Positions 46,769 to 59,442 of a DNA stretch of 64,000 bases are shown piece by piece. This stretch comes from Pseudoneurospora amorphoporcata (taxonomy: Eukaryota; Ascomycota; Sordariomycetes; Sordariales; Sordariaceae). The notes beneath the pieces are model-generated. The model searched no databases. It had not been told where the DNA came from and saw only the letters and a program-made list of their open reading frames with translations. Location: contig MU859153.1 in the NCBI GenBank assembly GCA_033297205.1, forward strand, positions 62,001 to 126,000, read 5' to 3'. Position numbers and translations under genes: made by a program. How positions within the stretch are numbered: position 1 is the first letter of the stretch; each line of letters begins with the position of its first letter.

Positions 46769-47823
46769 TGAGGGCTCTCCTCTAAATGGATTCGTCCCCT
46801 GGGTTCAACCGGAGGACCATAGAGGACAGTTTCGAACCCGATGGTCTAACACATGGAATGCCATGTTCGTTGCTTGCTGGTGCACTTGCATGAGCTGAGT
46901 CTTGGGCCTGGCTCACTGGAGGACCTATCAGGAGAAAACTAGTAGTATGCGCAAGAGACAAAGGGGAAATCGAGTGATACATAGTTGATAAGAGAAGGGT
47001 TAGATAAGAGAAGCGAGATGAGATTGTACATGAGACCGAAAAGGGAAAAACCAGACGAAAACAATGTCGAGTATACGAAGGGATGGAAGATTGAGGGACA
47101 TGATTGTATTGTTGTTGGGTAATGAAAACACCACATTAATGCATTGAAGCCTTGTGCGCCTTTCGATAAGGTATCTTGTGCGGGCATTAACCACAAGCGT
47201 TTTCGGATGGTAGGCGATAATGAGTCGTAAAAGCGGAAAAAGAATTGATTTCGAGTCGGGTGTCGTGGCGAGAGAGAGCCAGCTGGAACCGTTTCATCCT
47301 CATTGTGCCGATGAGCGCGGTGCCGTTGCGATCATGCGTATCTTCGGGCGAAAATAACTGGAAAGGCGGAATGCGTTCTTGCTGGCGGTGCCGGTGAACT
47401 TGGGCGTCATGTCGGTTGAAGAGACATCCATAGTTGTCCATGCCGCCTCGGTGTGACAGACTTGATGACTTGTAGACGTTGATGCTTGGTAGATGCCTGT
47501 GGTTGTGACGGTTGTTGACTCGTTCGCCGTTTGAGTCACCTTGACATATCGCTATAACGGGGATGTGCTCTATGGCTGCTCTGGCCGTGCCCTTTGGACC
47601 CCTGGCGTACCTGATACCGAACATCCATACCCCACTTTCCCCTCCAAGACCTGCCCTGGGCTGGGCCCGCCGAAATAATTCTGCCCCGCCGATTTGGTGT
47701 TCCTCTCCCGTCAAGGTTCGCGACACGACACCATCGTCACTTCTGTCTCCAGCTGAGCCCTATATACTGCCAATCCCAGGACGAGCCTTGAATAGCTTCG
47801 TAGCCCCCAAGGATCCCGTAAAC
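46769..47823. other. Intergenic region upstream of seryl-tRNA synthetase
   Basis: 3' region of the zinc-cluster gene and the promoter/leader of serS. A 179-codon minus frame at 47726-47187 has no family match or splice support and was not called. A GGCGTACC/CCAAGACC-rich leader precedes the ATG at 47824. Confidence 0.55.
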
Positions 47824-49845
47824 ATGCTCGACGTCAACGATTTCAGTACGGCACCCTCGCATATGTCTCTCCACGCTCTCCTGCGCCAATTCGCATGCCC
47901 AGGCGCATTCCCGTCTCCAAAGCACATGTCGCCCGCCCAACATGCTGACGTGTTATTGTGCTCTAAATAGTTGCTGAGCGCGGCGGCAACCCCGAGAAGA
48001 TTCGGGAAAGCCAGCGCAAGCGTTTTGCCCCCGTCGAGGCCGTCGACGAGGTCATTGCTCTCTGGGAGGATCACCGCAAGAGTATGTGTTTGCCTGTCCT
48101 GTGCCCTCGCTGCCCTCGCTGCTGCCCTGCAAACAAACAAAAAGGAACTCCATCTGACCTGATCTCTCTTCGTGCGTAATAGTCGCCTATTCTGCCACCC
48201 AGCTCAATGCCAAGATCAACGAGGTCCAGAAGCAGATTGGCCCCAAGAAGAAGGCATATACCACCCATATCTGTCCACGACAATTGTTCCGCGACCGGCT
48301 GCTCTAACACTATTGCGCTCGTATTAGGCCAAGGAGGATGTCACCGATCTCTTGAAGCAGAAGGCCGACCTCGAGAAGGAGAAGAAGGATCTCCTCGACT
48401 CCGCCGCCGAGAAGGAGAAGCTCCTCAAGGCACGTCCTCTGGATCTCGACCTATAAGCATTGGTTCAACGGCTAACACCCTTGAAGGTCAAGATCAAGAC
48501 CATCGGCAACCTCGTCCACGACTCCGTCCCCGTCTCCAACAACGAGGTCAATATTTCCCCCAGCATTATTGCGATCTCTCTACCTCGAACAATTGCCTGA
48601 CAAGGATATAGGATAACAACACTGTCGAGCGCACCTGGGCTCCCGAGGGTGTCACCTTCGAGAAGAAGGATGTCCTCTCCCGTTAGTTCGCCCCTACAAA
48701 CACCCGGACATACAAAACAAGCGAGACTGACAAAGGCTGGATATTGTAGACCACGAGGTTCTCAGGAAGCTGGATGGCTATGACCCCGAGCGTGGTGTTA
48801 AGGTTGTCGGCCACCGCGGCTACTTCCTGAAGAAATGGGGTGTTTTCCTCAACCAGTAAGCCAGCCACTTCCAACTTCGGTCACCTTTTGGCATAGGGAC
48901 ATATGCTAACTTTTGTATAGGGCCATCATCAACTATGGCCTCGAGTTCCTCTCAGAGAGAGAATACACTCCCCTCCAGACTCCCCAGCTCATGCTTAGGG
49001 AACAGATGGCCAAGACTGCCCAGCTTTCCCAGTTCGACGAGGAGCTCTACAAGGTTACCGGTGACCAGGCCGACAAGTACCTGATCGCTGTGAGTGGCTT
49101 CGGCACCCGTTTGTGACTGAGTTATCACGAAGATACTGATACTGTGTGTGTGTAATAGACCTCCGAGCAGCCCATCTCCGCTTTCCACAGCGACGAGTGG
49201 CTCCAAGCCAAGGACCTCCCCCTGAAGTACGCTGGTTATTCCACCTGCTTCCGCAAGGAGGCCGGTGCCCATGGCAAGGACGTCTGGGGTATCTTCCGCG
49301 TTCACGAGTTCACCAAGGTCGAGCAGTTCTGCATCACCGAGCCCGAGAAGTCCTGGGAGATGTTCGACCACATGATCTCCAACTCCGAGGCCTTCTACCA
49401 GTCCCTCGGCATCCCGTACCGCGTTGTCGCCATCGTCTCGGGCGCTCTCAACAACGCCGCCGCCAAGAAGCTCGATCTCGAGGCTTGGTTCCCCCACCAG
49501 GGCGAGTTCAAGGAGCTCGTCTCGTGCTCCAACTGCACCGACTACCAGTCCCGCGATCTCGAGATCCGCTTCGGCGTCAAGAAGCAGACCGACATCAAGA
49601 AGACCTACGTCCACTGCCTCAATTCCACCCTGACCGCCACCACCCGCACCATCTGCGCCATCCTCGAGAACTTCCAGACCCCCGAGGGTGTCAAGGTTCC
49701 CGAGCCTCTGCGCAAATACCTCCCCGGTGCTCCCGAGTTCATCCCTTTTGCCCCTGAGCCCGTCAAGGAGGTTAAGGAGGGCAAGGGCGGCAAGAAGGGC
49801 GAGGCTGCTCCCAAGAAGGATGAGGCTCTTCCTATTCGCCAATAG
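47824..49845 (+). CDS. SES1: Seryl-tRNA synthetase, cytosolic
   Basis: Nine exons: 47824-47845, 47971-48081, 48183-48253, 48328-48429, 48487-48546, 48612-48681, 48750-48855, 48921-49089 and 49159-49845, giving 465 residues, as expected. It charges tRNA-Ser (and tRNA-Sec in organisms that have it) with serine. The N-terminal coiled-coil arm (about 40-115) contacts the long variable arm of tRNA. Class II motifs follow: motif 1 near GLEFLSEREYTPLQTPQLM, motif 2 FRKEAGAHGKDVWGIFRVHEF (Arg in the ATP-contact loop) and motif 3 LNSTLTATTRTICAILENFQ. A Lys-rich C-terminal tail ends PIRQ. No mitochondrial signal is visible, since the start is at the coiled-coil head (MLDVNDFI). The first exon has only 22 nt. 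Introns 3 and 4 both start with GC instead of GT, and one acceptor is AAG (48486). The frame is otherwise perfect. Confidence 0.97.
48254..48327 (+). other. GC-AG intron 3 of seryl-tRNA synthetase
   Basis: Donor AAG|GCATAT at 48254, CTCTAAC branch region near 48302, TTAG acceptor at 48327. No GT donor near here keeps the K-K-K|A-K-E-D junction in frame. Confidence 0.75.
48430..48486 (+). other. GC-AG intron 4 of seryl-tRNA synthetase, AAG acceptor
   Basis: Donor AAG|GCACGT at 48430, GCTAAC branch near 48471, acceptor GAAG at 48486. The GT next to it (GTCCTC) would break the frame. A 57-nt intron between the coiled-coil exons. Confidence 0.75.
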
Positions 49846-51076
49846 GAGGATGCTTGTTGTAGTTTAGTTAGATTAGGTTGTTTGTGTGGCCTTGATTGAA
49901 TGATTTGATACCAGCTCAGTTTGATTGTCGGTGCTATGCCACGGTGTAAAAATGATGACATTATCGGTAAAGTTGTTGAGAAGGGATAGCACATAAGAGG
50001 TATATTGCAGTTGAAAAGTACCAAGAAGTTATGTTGTCCGACGTTTTGTCGAAAAGTCGGTATACCAATCGACGGTGCAATTGTTGGTGGGCAAGCTCAG
50101 CATTCTGTGAAGCAGTTGGCAGTTTGTAGCATATCGCGATATATGCGTTGGGCTAAGTACAGAGAAAATGCGACTGTACTATGAACAAGCATAACTAGCA
50201 GTCATGCCATCTATTAACTGCAGCCTTCGGAGCCTCATTCCGACATGAGCACCAATGGTCCGTCGTTCGCTGGCTCCCTGATCCCATATAGACAAGGTCA
50301 ACTGTCCCTAAAACCCATCAAAACCTCATTAAGGAGATTGATACCCGCCGCCTCTCCCTATTCCAATCCGATCCAATCATTTCCCAAATCACATCCGTGA
50401 CAGCCTTGCCACCTGATTGATGTGAACACATGAACCCGGTATAGTGTCGAAATCCCATCTCTATATCCACAAGTTGAGCAGAGGCTCGTTTAAATCAAAC
50501 ACCGAGGGGTAAATCAACGTAAAAACCAAACTCTGATAGCAAGGAAAAAGGAGACAAAGCACTTGACTTCTCTACAGTGCGCCAGTGCTTCCCGTGAAAA
50601 GCAGAAACAAGGTCGTGAAAATTGCGTGCTGACCGGTGATGGAGTGGGCGGCCACACTCACTTCTCGTAGGACTGATTGTCCTTCGGATCCCTCAAGCCC
50701 TCGTTGGGTGAGAAGACTTTGCTCTCCCTTTCGAGATGTGCCAAATCTCATCCCCTTAGTCGTGGGAAAAGGATATAAGCCAAGGACTATTCGACGCCTC
50801 AGAGACGTCTATCCGTACCATGCTGTATGAGGCTGCCACACCACCATGTGCCGTCGTGAATCGTAAGAAGCAAGATATGCTGCAAATAATGACCGTTGGT
50901 AACAGTGAGATGTATGTGCCTGTTGTGCCGTCTTTGAGCGCGTGAAAACCCCCGATATGTGTCTCGTGGAGCTTGCCATCGCCCATGGAAAGATGCGACA
51001 TTTGAACGTGCCACCGCCCATGAAAGATGTGATCAGCCCTCTTGTGACCGCGAAGACAAAGTCTGATTGACTTGTC
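49846..51076. other. Convergent intergenic region
   Basis: Between the 3' ends of seryl-tRNA synthetase (+) and rheb (-). A short frame at 50636-50830 is not credible. Nothing else definable. Confidence 0.6.
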
Positions 51077-51979
51077 TTACATGACGACACACTTTCCGTT
51101 CTCGTTGGTCGCCGTGGGGTTATTTGACTTCTCAACCTCGCCGATGAGAAGCTCAAATGCTCTGGCGACGTTCTCGTTATAGCGAGCACTAGCCTCAGTC
51201 CAGCCGCATTTGTACTTCTCGGCAAGGGCCTTGCCATCCTCAGGGGTGACCTGGCGCTGTTCGGGGCGCAGATCACTCTTGTTACCAACAATACAGATGG
51301 GGACATTATCAGTTCCCTGCGATGAGTCAGTAAAAGCTCACGGGATATTTTTAGGACAAGGCGCTGCTTACCAGGTGGTTGAGAATCTTGTCTCTGATAA
51401 CCTGAACCATCTCGAAAGATGCCAGGGAAGAAACAGAGTAGACCAACATGTAGCCGTGGATGCCGATGAAATGTTTGCTATTCAAAATCGAATATTCATC
51501 CTGTTCAAGTGCCCATGTCAGTAAAATGCGTCATTCTGAGGGAAACCCCACCATTTGGGCAAGGAGAGAAAGGACTGTAAGAAACGTACCTGGCCTGCTG
51601 TGTCGACGATCTCGGTCGAGTAATCCTGATTCTTCCACCTGATCTCCTTTGAGAAGGTATTCTCGATGGTGGGGTAATAGGATTCGACAAAGTGTCCATC
51701 CACAAAGCGAACAGCGAGTGAAGATTTGCCTGTGACCCCGGTTAGCGTCTGTTTTTCATCTCCCACTTCCGTTTCACTTTGCGACGAGGCCGCAAGAAGC
51801 CCATCTGCTCTGCGACTTTCACGCCGCAGACATGTATACTTGGTGCGAGGGTGATGGCAGTGTGACAGCCACGTGACTTGTGTATTGAGATGAGGGAAAG
51901 GGTGGAAAGAGGTGAACTTACCAACGGAGCGACTACCTACGATGGCGATCTTCCGCTGCTTTGTGGCGGGGGACGGCAT
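51077..51979 (-). CDS. rheb: Rheb-type small GTPase (TOR pathway)
   Basis: Exons 51979-51922, 51729-51590, 51500-51372 and 51316-51077 give 188 residues. Motifs: G1 GSRSVGKS at 15-22 (the Arg at the third position, in place of the Ras Gly, is the Rheb mark), switch I YYPTIENTF, G3 DTAGQ at 62-66, G4 NKSD, and a C-terminal CaaX box CVVM (185-188) for farnesylation. Rheb is membrane-anchored and activates TOR complex 1 when GTP-bound, under negative control of TSC2 GAP in animals and fission yeast. All introns are GT-AG with phases that agree. The fungal homologue is also linked to amino-acid uptake in S. pombe. A TATATATA-type element precedes the gene within about 60 bp of the ATG on the minus strand (52036-52048). 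Confidence 0.96.
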
Positions 51980-54144
51980 TGCGAAAGAACGTCAACGGAC
52001 GTTGGATGTGAGGAGCTTGGGATTCGGAACTTGTGAATATATATAACGTATACGACCTGTTCAAAAGTCGTTACCCGTTGTTGTTGAAGCTGGGAGGGAG
52101 AATCTGTGGGTGAGATGGGGTGGTGATGTGAAAAAAAGGTGAGTGAGGGTTGGTGGAAACAAGTTGTGAAGGTTGAAGGTTGAATGTGGGATGTGGTCCA
52201 AGTTTAGAAGAAAAACAATTTGGTTGTTTTGAATGGCCTGGCAGGCGGGCGACAGCGGAGTGATACCGGCTCGTAACAATTGAGAAAGCTTGTGAGCCAG
52301 ACAAGGAAAGAGCGCCCTTCCCTGCCACTGCCACCTACAAGTACAAGTTTGGCGGCCAGAGTCTAGGCAGTTTGCGGTAGAGACAGGTACGTACTTTTGC
52401 CGCTTGAAACTGGTATGGAAATCGGACCGGAGTTCTGGGACGGGAGGAAAAGAACGGTCCGGCAAGCCCGCTGCGTAGAAAGACTGAATGTCCCTGTTTC
52501 CAGGCCTAGGCAAGTCCGGAACAATTCTTCAAGTCCGTGTAAAGATGAAATTGGATTCTGATCTTGAATCGATAATGTCAACGTGGATAGTATAACCGAT
52601 CCCCTTCAGCATCATCAAGAAAGTCGTGACCGAATCCAGAATAAGATCTCTTTCGCCGGTTTCCCAAGGGTTCACCTCCGACTGGAAATACGTTATCAGG
52701 GTTGTACAAGTCATTGGTGCATGGTCCCACTTGTTGACGACCACGCGAGACGAGTTTCTCAGAGTCGTTCCTTCCCGTCTGTCTCAACTCGACTCGTCTG
52801 AGCGCTCGAACAACGACACAGACACTGCAAGTCCTGACACTCGATCTTGTAACTTACAGGTGCAATGCCACCGCTATTTCGTCAGGGCAAACCGGGCACG
52901 GTCGCTGTCTCTGTCGACCTGTCTCGCGTGCCATGGCTCAGACTCTCACAGCGGCGGCAGCAGCCAGAGACAAAGAGGCAGCCTGTCTCGAGCCTACTGG
53001 ATTGTAGAGGTAGTGTACGGAACGTGGTGGGGTATGTGAGGATTCTTGTGAGGTAATACACCCCACTGATTCCGTTGCAACCTGCCGCACCTTGCGGCTC
53101 AGCAGTCGCTAAAGTTCGCCTTCAGAGCCCCCACAATTTATCACTGCTAAGCCTCTAAAACACCAAGCCTGGACCCTGGAATTGGTTATGAACCACGAGA
53201 CTGCCGCATGAAGGGACCAGTTGCTTCCATGTCCACTGGGGAAATGGAGTTGAAGTTGGCATGTGACGAGTTTACAACTACTTCACATTGTTATGTAGAG
53301 GCGACTGTGACTCTGAGTGTGAATAAATACACTGTATGTTCTACGTACGCTTAGGTATGGCTTGACAAGCTGAAAGTTTCCACGGCAACGTGATCGACTG
53401 CGGATAGATTCACAGACAAGCAGGTGGACTAAGGTAGCCCACTATCTAAATGCGACCTATCTTTAGACCCTGTTTTCCATGATGACTCCGAACCTCCGTA
53501 GTCACCTGCGTCCATCCGAATTCCGAGCTGCTTCTGACCCGAAGTTGTGTCACGAGAGACCACAGCAGACCGAAATACAAGTTGCATTGTGCTAACGGAG
53601 ACTATCCGGTTCTTTGGGTCTATGAATAAAGGATACTGTTACAAGATAATGTTTACAAAAACTCTACATCACCTATGGTGGAAGAGTGCCAAAGGCCCAA
53701 ACGTGTTGCTCAGATTAGGTGGACAGCTTCTTTTGAAAACCGTCCGTATGTATCCCAAACCAAACCAAGTGAAGCCATTTCTTGCGCTGAGGTGGTCATG
53801 ACCAAAGTTATCGATCGGCCATCCTGAAGAATCCTGAATTTTGCTCTCCATAGTACGGACCATCCGTCTCAACCAACTTCGTTAGCCAGGAGGGCAGTAT
53901 GGCAGTATGTCAACTGAACCTTCTTCCCGCACGTAAATCATAAGTATATTTCCCGTAGATGCCCAGACCCTCCTCCGCACCAGAACAAACCCCATGTGTA
54001 TATTAACCCGTAACCTGTAACCCCGACCCAACCCATGGACCAATCCCTTGAAACTCCCGGAAAAAAGCAATAAAAGCAACGCAATGTCTCACTCACAGAG
54101 GCCAGAGTGTCGATCCGGCTCTGCAATCATCTATCGATAGATTT
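51980..54144. other. 2.2-kb gene-free region
   Basis: Upstream region of rheb (-) and 3' region of wapl (-). The first part, to about 52,510, carries several long frames that look like leader sequence for rheb. No gene-like pattern further on; frames of 60-140 codons have no match. Confidence 0.5.
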
Positions 54145-56754
54145 TCAAACGCTAGACTCTGACTTGAGAACGCTGACCAGTCTCTGGAGACGCGCCATAG
54201 CAGAAGACTCGTCGCCCTCTTTTGTTTCCCCAGATCCACCCTGGGCTTCCTCGACTCTCTGATGGTAGACGATGAACTCGTTGAGGGAATCCACCAACGG
54301 CTGGATGCTCTTTTTAGGGTGGACGGAGATGAACCTTTCCCTGATAGGCTCACGCAGGCAAAGGTATCCCAGCAAGATGGCAAGATAGCCGAGAGCAACG
54401 TTGAGCTGGGCTTTCTCCTTGGAATCCGCCTGTGACATCTCTTGTGTTAGTATTGGTCTTCATACCTTGTACGCTCTGGACAGACAACTTACATCAGAGG
54501 TCTTGGAGTGGTTATCAGCATAAAGCTGGATCAGTTTTTCTAGCTGTGGTCCCGGCGTACCCGCTCTCGTGTCAAGAGACTTCCCAGCCGGTGGGTAATA
54601 GACGCAAAAGTTAATCATTACACCGAGCATCATAATCAGAGACTCGTAGACTTTAGAGAGGAAGGCATCGGCCTTCATAGAATTCAAAACAACGTCGAAG
54701 GCAACACATGCCGATTGCGCTAGGTTCTGGAGGAGCCCCTTGTTGACAAGCGTTCCCGAGGCATCATGGTTGTGATTAGTCATGTTAAGCGTAATCCTGA
54801 GGGTGAGGCTCTCGAGATCGTTGAATTTGTCTGCAGGCCGGGTCAAGGTTGTCTCCAGAACATCAGCCACAATTGGCACGTATTGAGTCGTCCATTTATG
54901 GCTGAGGTGAGACTGCATGGCGTAAATGGAATGGCTTTCCAGGACATACAGGGCGAGGAAGAAGTCGATGGATGCTTGCTCTTTCGGGAAATCCCAGCAT
55001 GCCTGGTCGGATGCGCCAGCGGCCAAAACCGCAAAGAGTTGGTCGGTGACTTCCGCGGAGAAGACTTCGAATTCATCTGACATTTGAGTTGATTGCCGCA
55101 TAATTAAGTCTAGGCACTTTAGCGCGAGCGTTCTGGGAGATACAAGCTCAGGCAAGGCGGTTTCCCATATCGGAAGCTTCAAAAGAGAGGCCTTGATCGT
55201 CCCTAGTGTTGTTTGGCCATTTCTCGACACATTCTGCTTCCTCTCTTTCGCCAACAGAACAACGTCTCTTGGTTCCCCCAGTAGTCGCTCAATCAGGGCG
55301 GCGAAGCCTTGGGCCTTGAGCTGCTGGAGTAGCAGTGTTGAGGCCGACGTAGCCAGCATGTTCGCGACAACCGCAGCGATTGCAAAGCCACCAATGAGGT
55401 CCGTCTCCTTGTCGAGCAACTTGAGCACATCGTCGGCGCCGCCATGGTTGCGAAGCTGTGACCGAAACGACTTTTCATTCGTTTTCTGAGCAAGTTCGAA
55501 CAAAGCGCCTCTTCGCAATGACGAAGGCTTTTCCGACGGTGAACCCACTCTGTCCAAAATATCCTCGATCTCGTCCGCAAATCGGCTGTTGGCACCGGCT
55601 TGTCGTAGCTCGTGAATACTTCGAACGGCTCCTGTGTTGACTGTCTCGTCTTCCTCGTCCTCGAACGAGAAGGCATCAAGAGCAGCACTTTTGGTCATGC
55701 GACCAATGTTGAATAGTGCGCCGCCAGAGAAGCTATCGTCCATCCCCGTCCCGCCTAATCCACCCCCATCGAACAGCGGGTCCCTTTCAGCCAACATTGA
55801 CCTTTGCTGCGTGTACGTGAACTTCGGGCCTGATTTCTTGGTTGCAAGTATTGGGCGAGCAAGTCTCTTTGACGGGGTCATGGTTGAAGGATTGGGCGAG
55901 CTTGGATCCTGGAACTTGGGAGACTGTTTGCCTCGAGGGCTTTCTTGCAGCGAAGAATTGTCGTCTTCATCGGAGGAACTGTCTTCTTCTTTTTGGGCTA
56001 CCAAAGCATCGATCAAGCGTTTCCTCCGTTGCGGCGCAACAGTAACAGAGTCTTCAGTTTCCCGCGGGGGGAACGGATTATTTTGCATGGGCAATGGTAG
56101 TGGTTTTGGCTTGGATGATGAAAGGCGTAGCGGAATCTGATGCTTTGTTGCCGTATGCGTAAGAAACGACCGGGGAGAGGAAGCATCCGCCATCTTGACA
56201 TCTTTTACGGGTGTGTTGACGGTCTTGTGCTGCACCATCGCTGCCGGTATTGGTTTTGCTACCTGTTCCTTCGAAGCATTGACGGGCGTTTCTGTGCCTG
56301 ACGGCGATGAGTCGGGGGTTGAGTATGGTCCTGCGAGTACGTCTGTCTGTTCCGAATATGTCCGCGTGATCTTTCTCTTCTTTGCCCTCACGTCATCCTC
56401 GCCGGTTTCTACGCTACCCGGCAGTGGCTGGCTATGCGACTCGTCGTGGAGCCTTGGCTGGCTGGTTCGGCCATATTTCTGTCTAGCTGGTAGCCTGCCT
56501 CTGTTGCTAGAACTGGCGGTACGAGATACGGTAGGTCGAGGTTCTGGCGACGGTGATGGAGATGTGACGGTAGCAGTCACAGGGGCTTTCGTGATAATGT
56601 CTTCTTCGCTCTGGTTCGTCTTGACCGAAATCGAGGATGCACTCCTGTTGACGGAGATTGAGGAATTTGAAGCTCCCACTCGTCTTCTCGCAGCTTTGCC
56701 GTATGTGGTCACGCGCTTCTTGGGCGGAAAGTCGTAATCGCTGAGGCTGGCCAT
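54145..56754 (-). CDS. Wapl-type cohesin-release factor (Rad61 related)
   Basis: Exons 56754-54493 and 54429-54145 give 848 residues. A TTG at 56772 is in frame upstream, but the ATG at 56754 starts the conserved MASLSDYDFPPKKRVTTYGK block and was preferred. The first 390 residues are low-complexity, Ser/Pro/Lys-rich and likely disordered, with an RSIHELRQAGAN element at the domain start. The conserved WAPL domain fills about 390-840 and is an all-helical repeat fold. Signature segments include FRSQLRNHGGADDVLKLLD, LNMTNHNHDASGTLVN, ESLIMMLGVMINFCVYYPPAG and LNVALGYLAILLGYLCL. Wapl binds Pds5 and opens the Smc3-Scc1 gate of cohesin. The intron is GTAAGT...CACAG in phase 0. Family identification is secure. 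The gene name was not checked against a reference. Confidence 0.93.
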
Positions 56755-58446
56755 TGTGCTGACTGTGGCCAACCAAGGGGACGGAGCTCGGATTGATGTT
56801 GGACGGCGATGAATATGTGAACCGGTTGTACGGACGCCAGAACCGTATCAGAGCAACATGCGGGGAACTGTGGCAAGTTCGGCGGCTGAGGGTTGAGAAG
56901 TCGGTCAATGGCAGTTCCGGCTAAGTAAAACGGGTTTGTTGGCGGCGTGTTCACCGAAGTGCGGGTGGAAGTCCGATGCGCGCAGCTCGTCGAAGGCGCG
57001 TGATCAATGCCGGTTCATGCGGCGGTTGTAGCGGCGATGAGGAGCTGGAGGCATGAGCTATAAGGTTCGGAACGAGAAATATGTGTTGTTAGTTGTAGAG
57101 GTGTAGCGAGGCGTTTGCTTGATATAGTTGCGACGATTGAGGTTGACCGCAAGGTTGCGCTTCCGTCCCGCCTTCAATCCAATGTTTTGGAAATGGAGGA
57201 AGTCAAAGTGGAAACGGGTGTCCATTGTTGCGGAAACCCCACAATCTCAGCTGCTCCCGGCACCCTTTCCACCACGGTGCCTGCCCTGTGGTCGTCCTGT
57301 GCGCTTCACTGCGGTGCGCGTGCAGGGCGACGGCGGCAGGGGCAAAGGCAAGACAAGGTTAGCACGGTGACCCTGCAGATGCATGTGGCGGTCTGTGCTT
57401 CCCGTTCCCCTCGAGATGTCCGCTTATGCCCCGGCCCTTCTCTTTTAGAGTTTCCAGAAACAGCCTTTGATGTTCAGTTATCGTCCCGTCTCATTGTCTA
57501 CGTACAAACGACCTTTATCCCCAATTGTAAAGCGCGGATATCGGCACCGCATTGTATGAGACGAAAATCGTGGGGTTCCCAAGGTTGATCAGCGACATTG
57601 CAGTAAGTGAACATTTCATCCCAATTGAGCTCACCTTGATGGCTCGCACTGAGGACGGCCTTCGCCCGTGGGAGCTCTTCGCGAGCGGGCTCACGGCGGG
57701 CACGGCGGAGTTCCAGATCGCAGGACCCAGTCCAAGAGCGGTTTCCACTTGGACGACGCGGACAACCCTGAGAGAATGGACAGGGATCGGTCCAGAAGCC
57801 TTTCGCAAATGCAGTATATTTTTCTGATCTGAGAATCGCCCAAAGTCTCAAAGTTCCCCTTTCTTGTCCTAGTTCCAGCAATCCTGCCACGATCCTCCTC
57901 CGGTGAACGGAGAAGCCCAGACAAATAGTCAGTACACACGCTACCTTGGCAAGCCGCCAATTCCTATCCCCGATTGAAACTCTGCGACAACCGAGTTCCA
58001 CCGTTTATCAGCTCTGCAAGTGGGAGGGGTTTGGTGGGACCGTGGTTGATACCGTGACAACACTTCATCCTGCCTGTTTGGGCGCGGGTTTAGTAGAAAC
58101 TACTGATCTCCCGCCTCGGGTCTAAGTCTGGGTGTGGCAGGTTGCGCCTGCGCTCCTCGTCCTGCTTGGTCACGCCTCAACCCCAATCACGAACCTTTCT
58201 ACTCAATCTGTTTGTCATCTGACTGCCCCTGGCTGAGTACAGATAGGCTTTTACCTTTGCCCCAGGGCCCTCTCTTTAAGAAGCATCTGATCCCCCCTCC
58301 TCACGGACACGTGCGCGCGTGACACTATCTTTCTTAACATTGACCACGCATCATTTACACGAAACGATTCAACAGGGTATCCGTTATCACGACTTCGGCA
58401 CTTAGTCCATCCTCTTATTACTACTCCTCCTCCAACCCAAGTCAAC
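56755..58446. other. Divergent intergenic region between wapl and fur1
   Basis: 1.7 kb of upstream sequence shared by both genes. Frames of 60-170 codons on either strand have no family match. The 200 bp before 58447 are rich in C/T and ACTCCTCCTCCAACCC-like leader sequence, without a clear TATA box. Confidence 0.55.
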
Positions 58447-59442
58447 ATGTCTACCACCTCCGAGATCGCGCCCACCAAGTGCGTGGGCCCCGACTACCGC
58501 GCCGAGGAGCAGAAGCCCACCGCCACCGTCTCGACCGCCGTGGACCTTGCCAACGTTACCGTTCTCTCTCAGACTCCCCAGCTCATCGCTCTTCTCAGGT
58601 GCGTTTAAGCCTGCCTGCCTTGAGCTGCCTCCTCTTTCCGACTACCTTCCTCCGCCAGGCACTGACCTCGGTGGTGACAATACAACAGCATCATCCGTGA
58701 CAAGCGGACCGACCGCGGCGACTTCATCTTCTACTCCAACAGAATCATCCGTCTCCTCGTCGAGGAGGGTCTCAACCACCTCCCCACCATCGAGCACCCT
58801 GTCACCACCCCCGTCGGCCGCGTATACGATGGTTTGGCGTTCCAGGGCAAGATCTGCGGTGTCTCCATCATGCGCGCCGGCGAGGCCATGGAGCAGGGTC
58901 TGAGGGACTGCTGCCGCTCCGTCAGAATCGGCAAGATTCTTATCCAGAGAGACGAGGAGACCGCCCAGCCCAAGCTCTTCTACGACAAGCTTCCCGAGGA
59001 CATTGCCGACCGCTGGGTCCTTCTCCTCGATCCCATGTTCGCCACTGGTAAGTTCAAGGATATTTGGGGGAAAACCGAACCACGGGCGTGTTGTAATTGG
59101 GTTTCCGCGGCTAACATATGCTGTGTGTGTGTCCTAGGCGGATCTGCCATTATGGCCGTCGAGGTGTTGAAGTCTAGGGGAGTTCCCGAGGAGCGTATCA
59201 TCTTCCTCAACATTTTGGCCAGCCCCGAGGGCATCAGCAACTTTGCTGCCAAGTTCCCCAAGCTCCGGACAGTAACTGCCTTTATCGACCAAGGTCTCGA
59301 TGACAAGAAGTACGTTTTCCGTCCGCCTCCTGTTGTTCGCGCTGAGAAGATGATGAAATTTGAGGACTGACTGACTCTAATTTGCTATAGTTACATTGTC
59401 CCCGGTCTCGGTGACTTCGGCGATCGCTATTACTCCATGTAA
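58447..59442 (+). CDS. FUR1: Uracil phosphoribosyltransferase (UPRTase)
   Basis: Exons 58447-58598, 58689-59047, 59138-59309 and 59391-59442 give 244 residues, typical for fungal UPRTase. It converts uracil and PRPP to UMP, the key step of pyrimidine salvage. Motifs: TPQLIALLRSIIRDKRT near the start, FYSNRIIRLLVEEGL, FQGKICGVSIMRAGEAME, then the PRPP-binding loop VLLLDPMFATGGSA (spanning the second intron), and the C-terminal YIVPGLGDFGDRYYSM that closes the uracil pocket. The protein is cytosolic and forms a dimer. All three introns are GT-AG with phases that agree. It is 400 bp from elf1 and 3 kb from urc1, which acts in the related uracil-breakdown pathway. Confidence 0.97.

Noticed and set aside
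47187..47726. Minus frame of 179 codons upstream of seryl-tRNA synthetase
   Set aside because: Arg/His/Gly-rich, no family match. Probably the promoter/leader region of the synthetase gene.
48952..49842. Antisense frame of 296 codons opposite seryl-tRNA synthetase
   Set aside because: Leu/Gly/Glu-rich mirror of the sense gene, no start context and no family.
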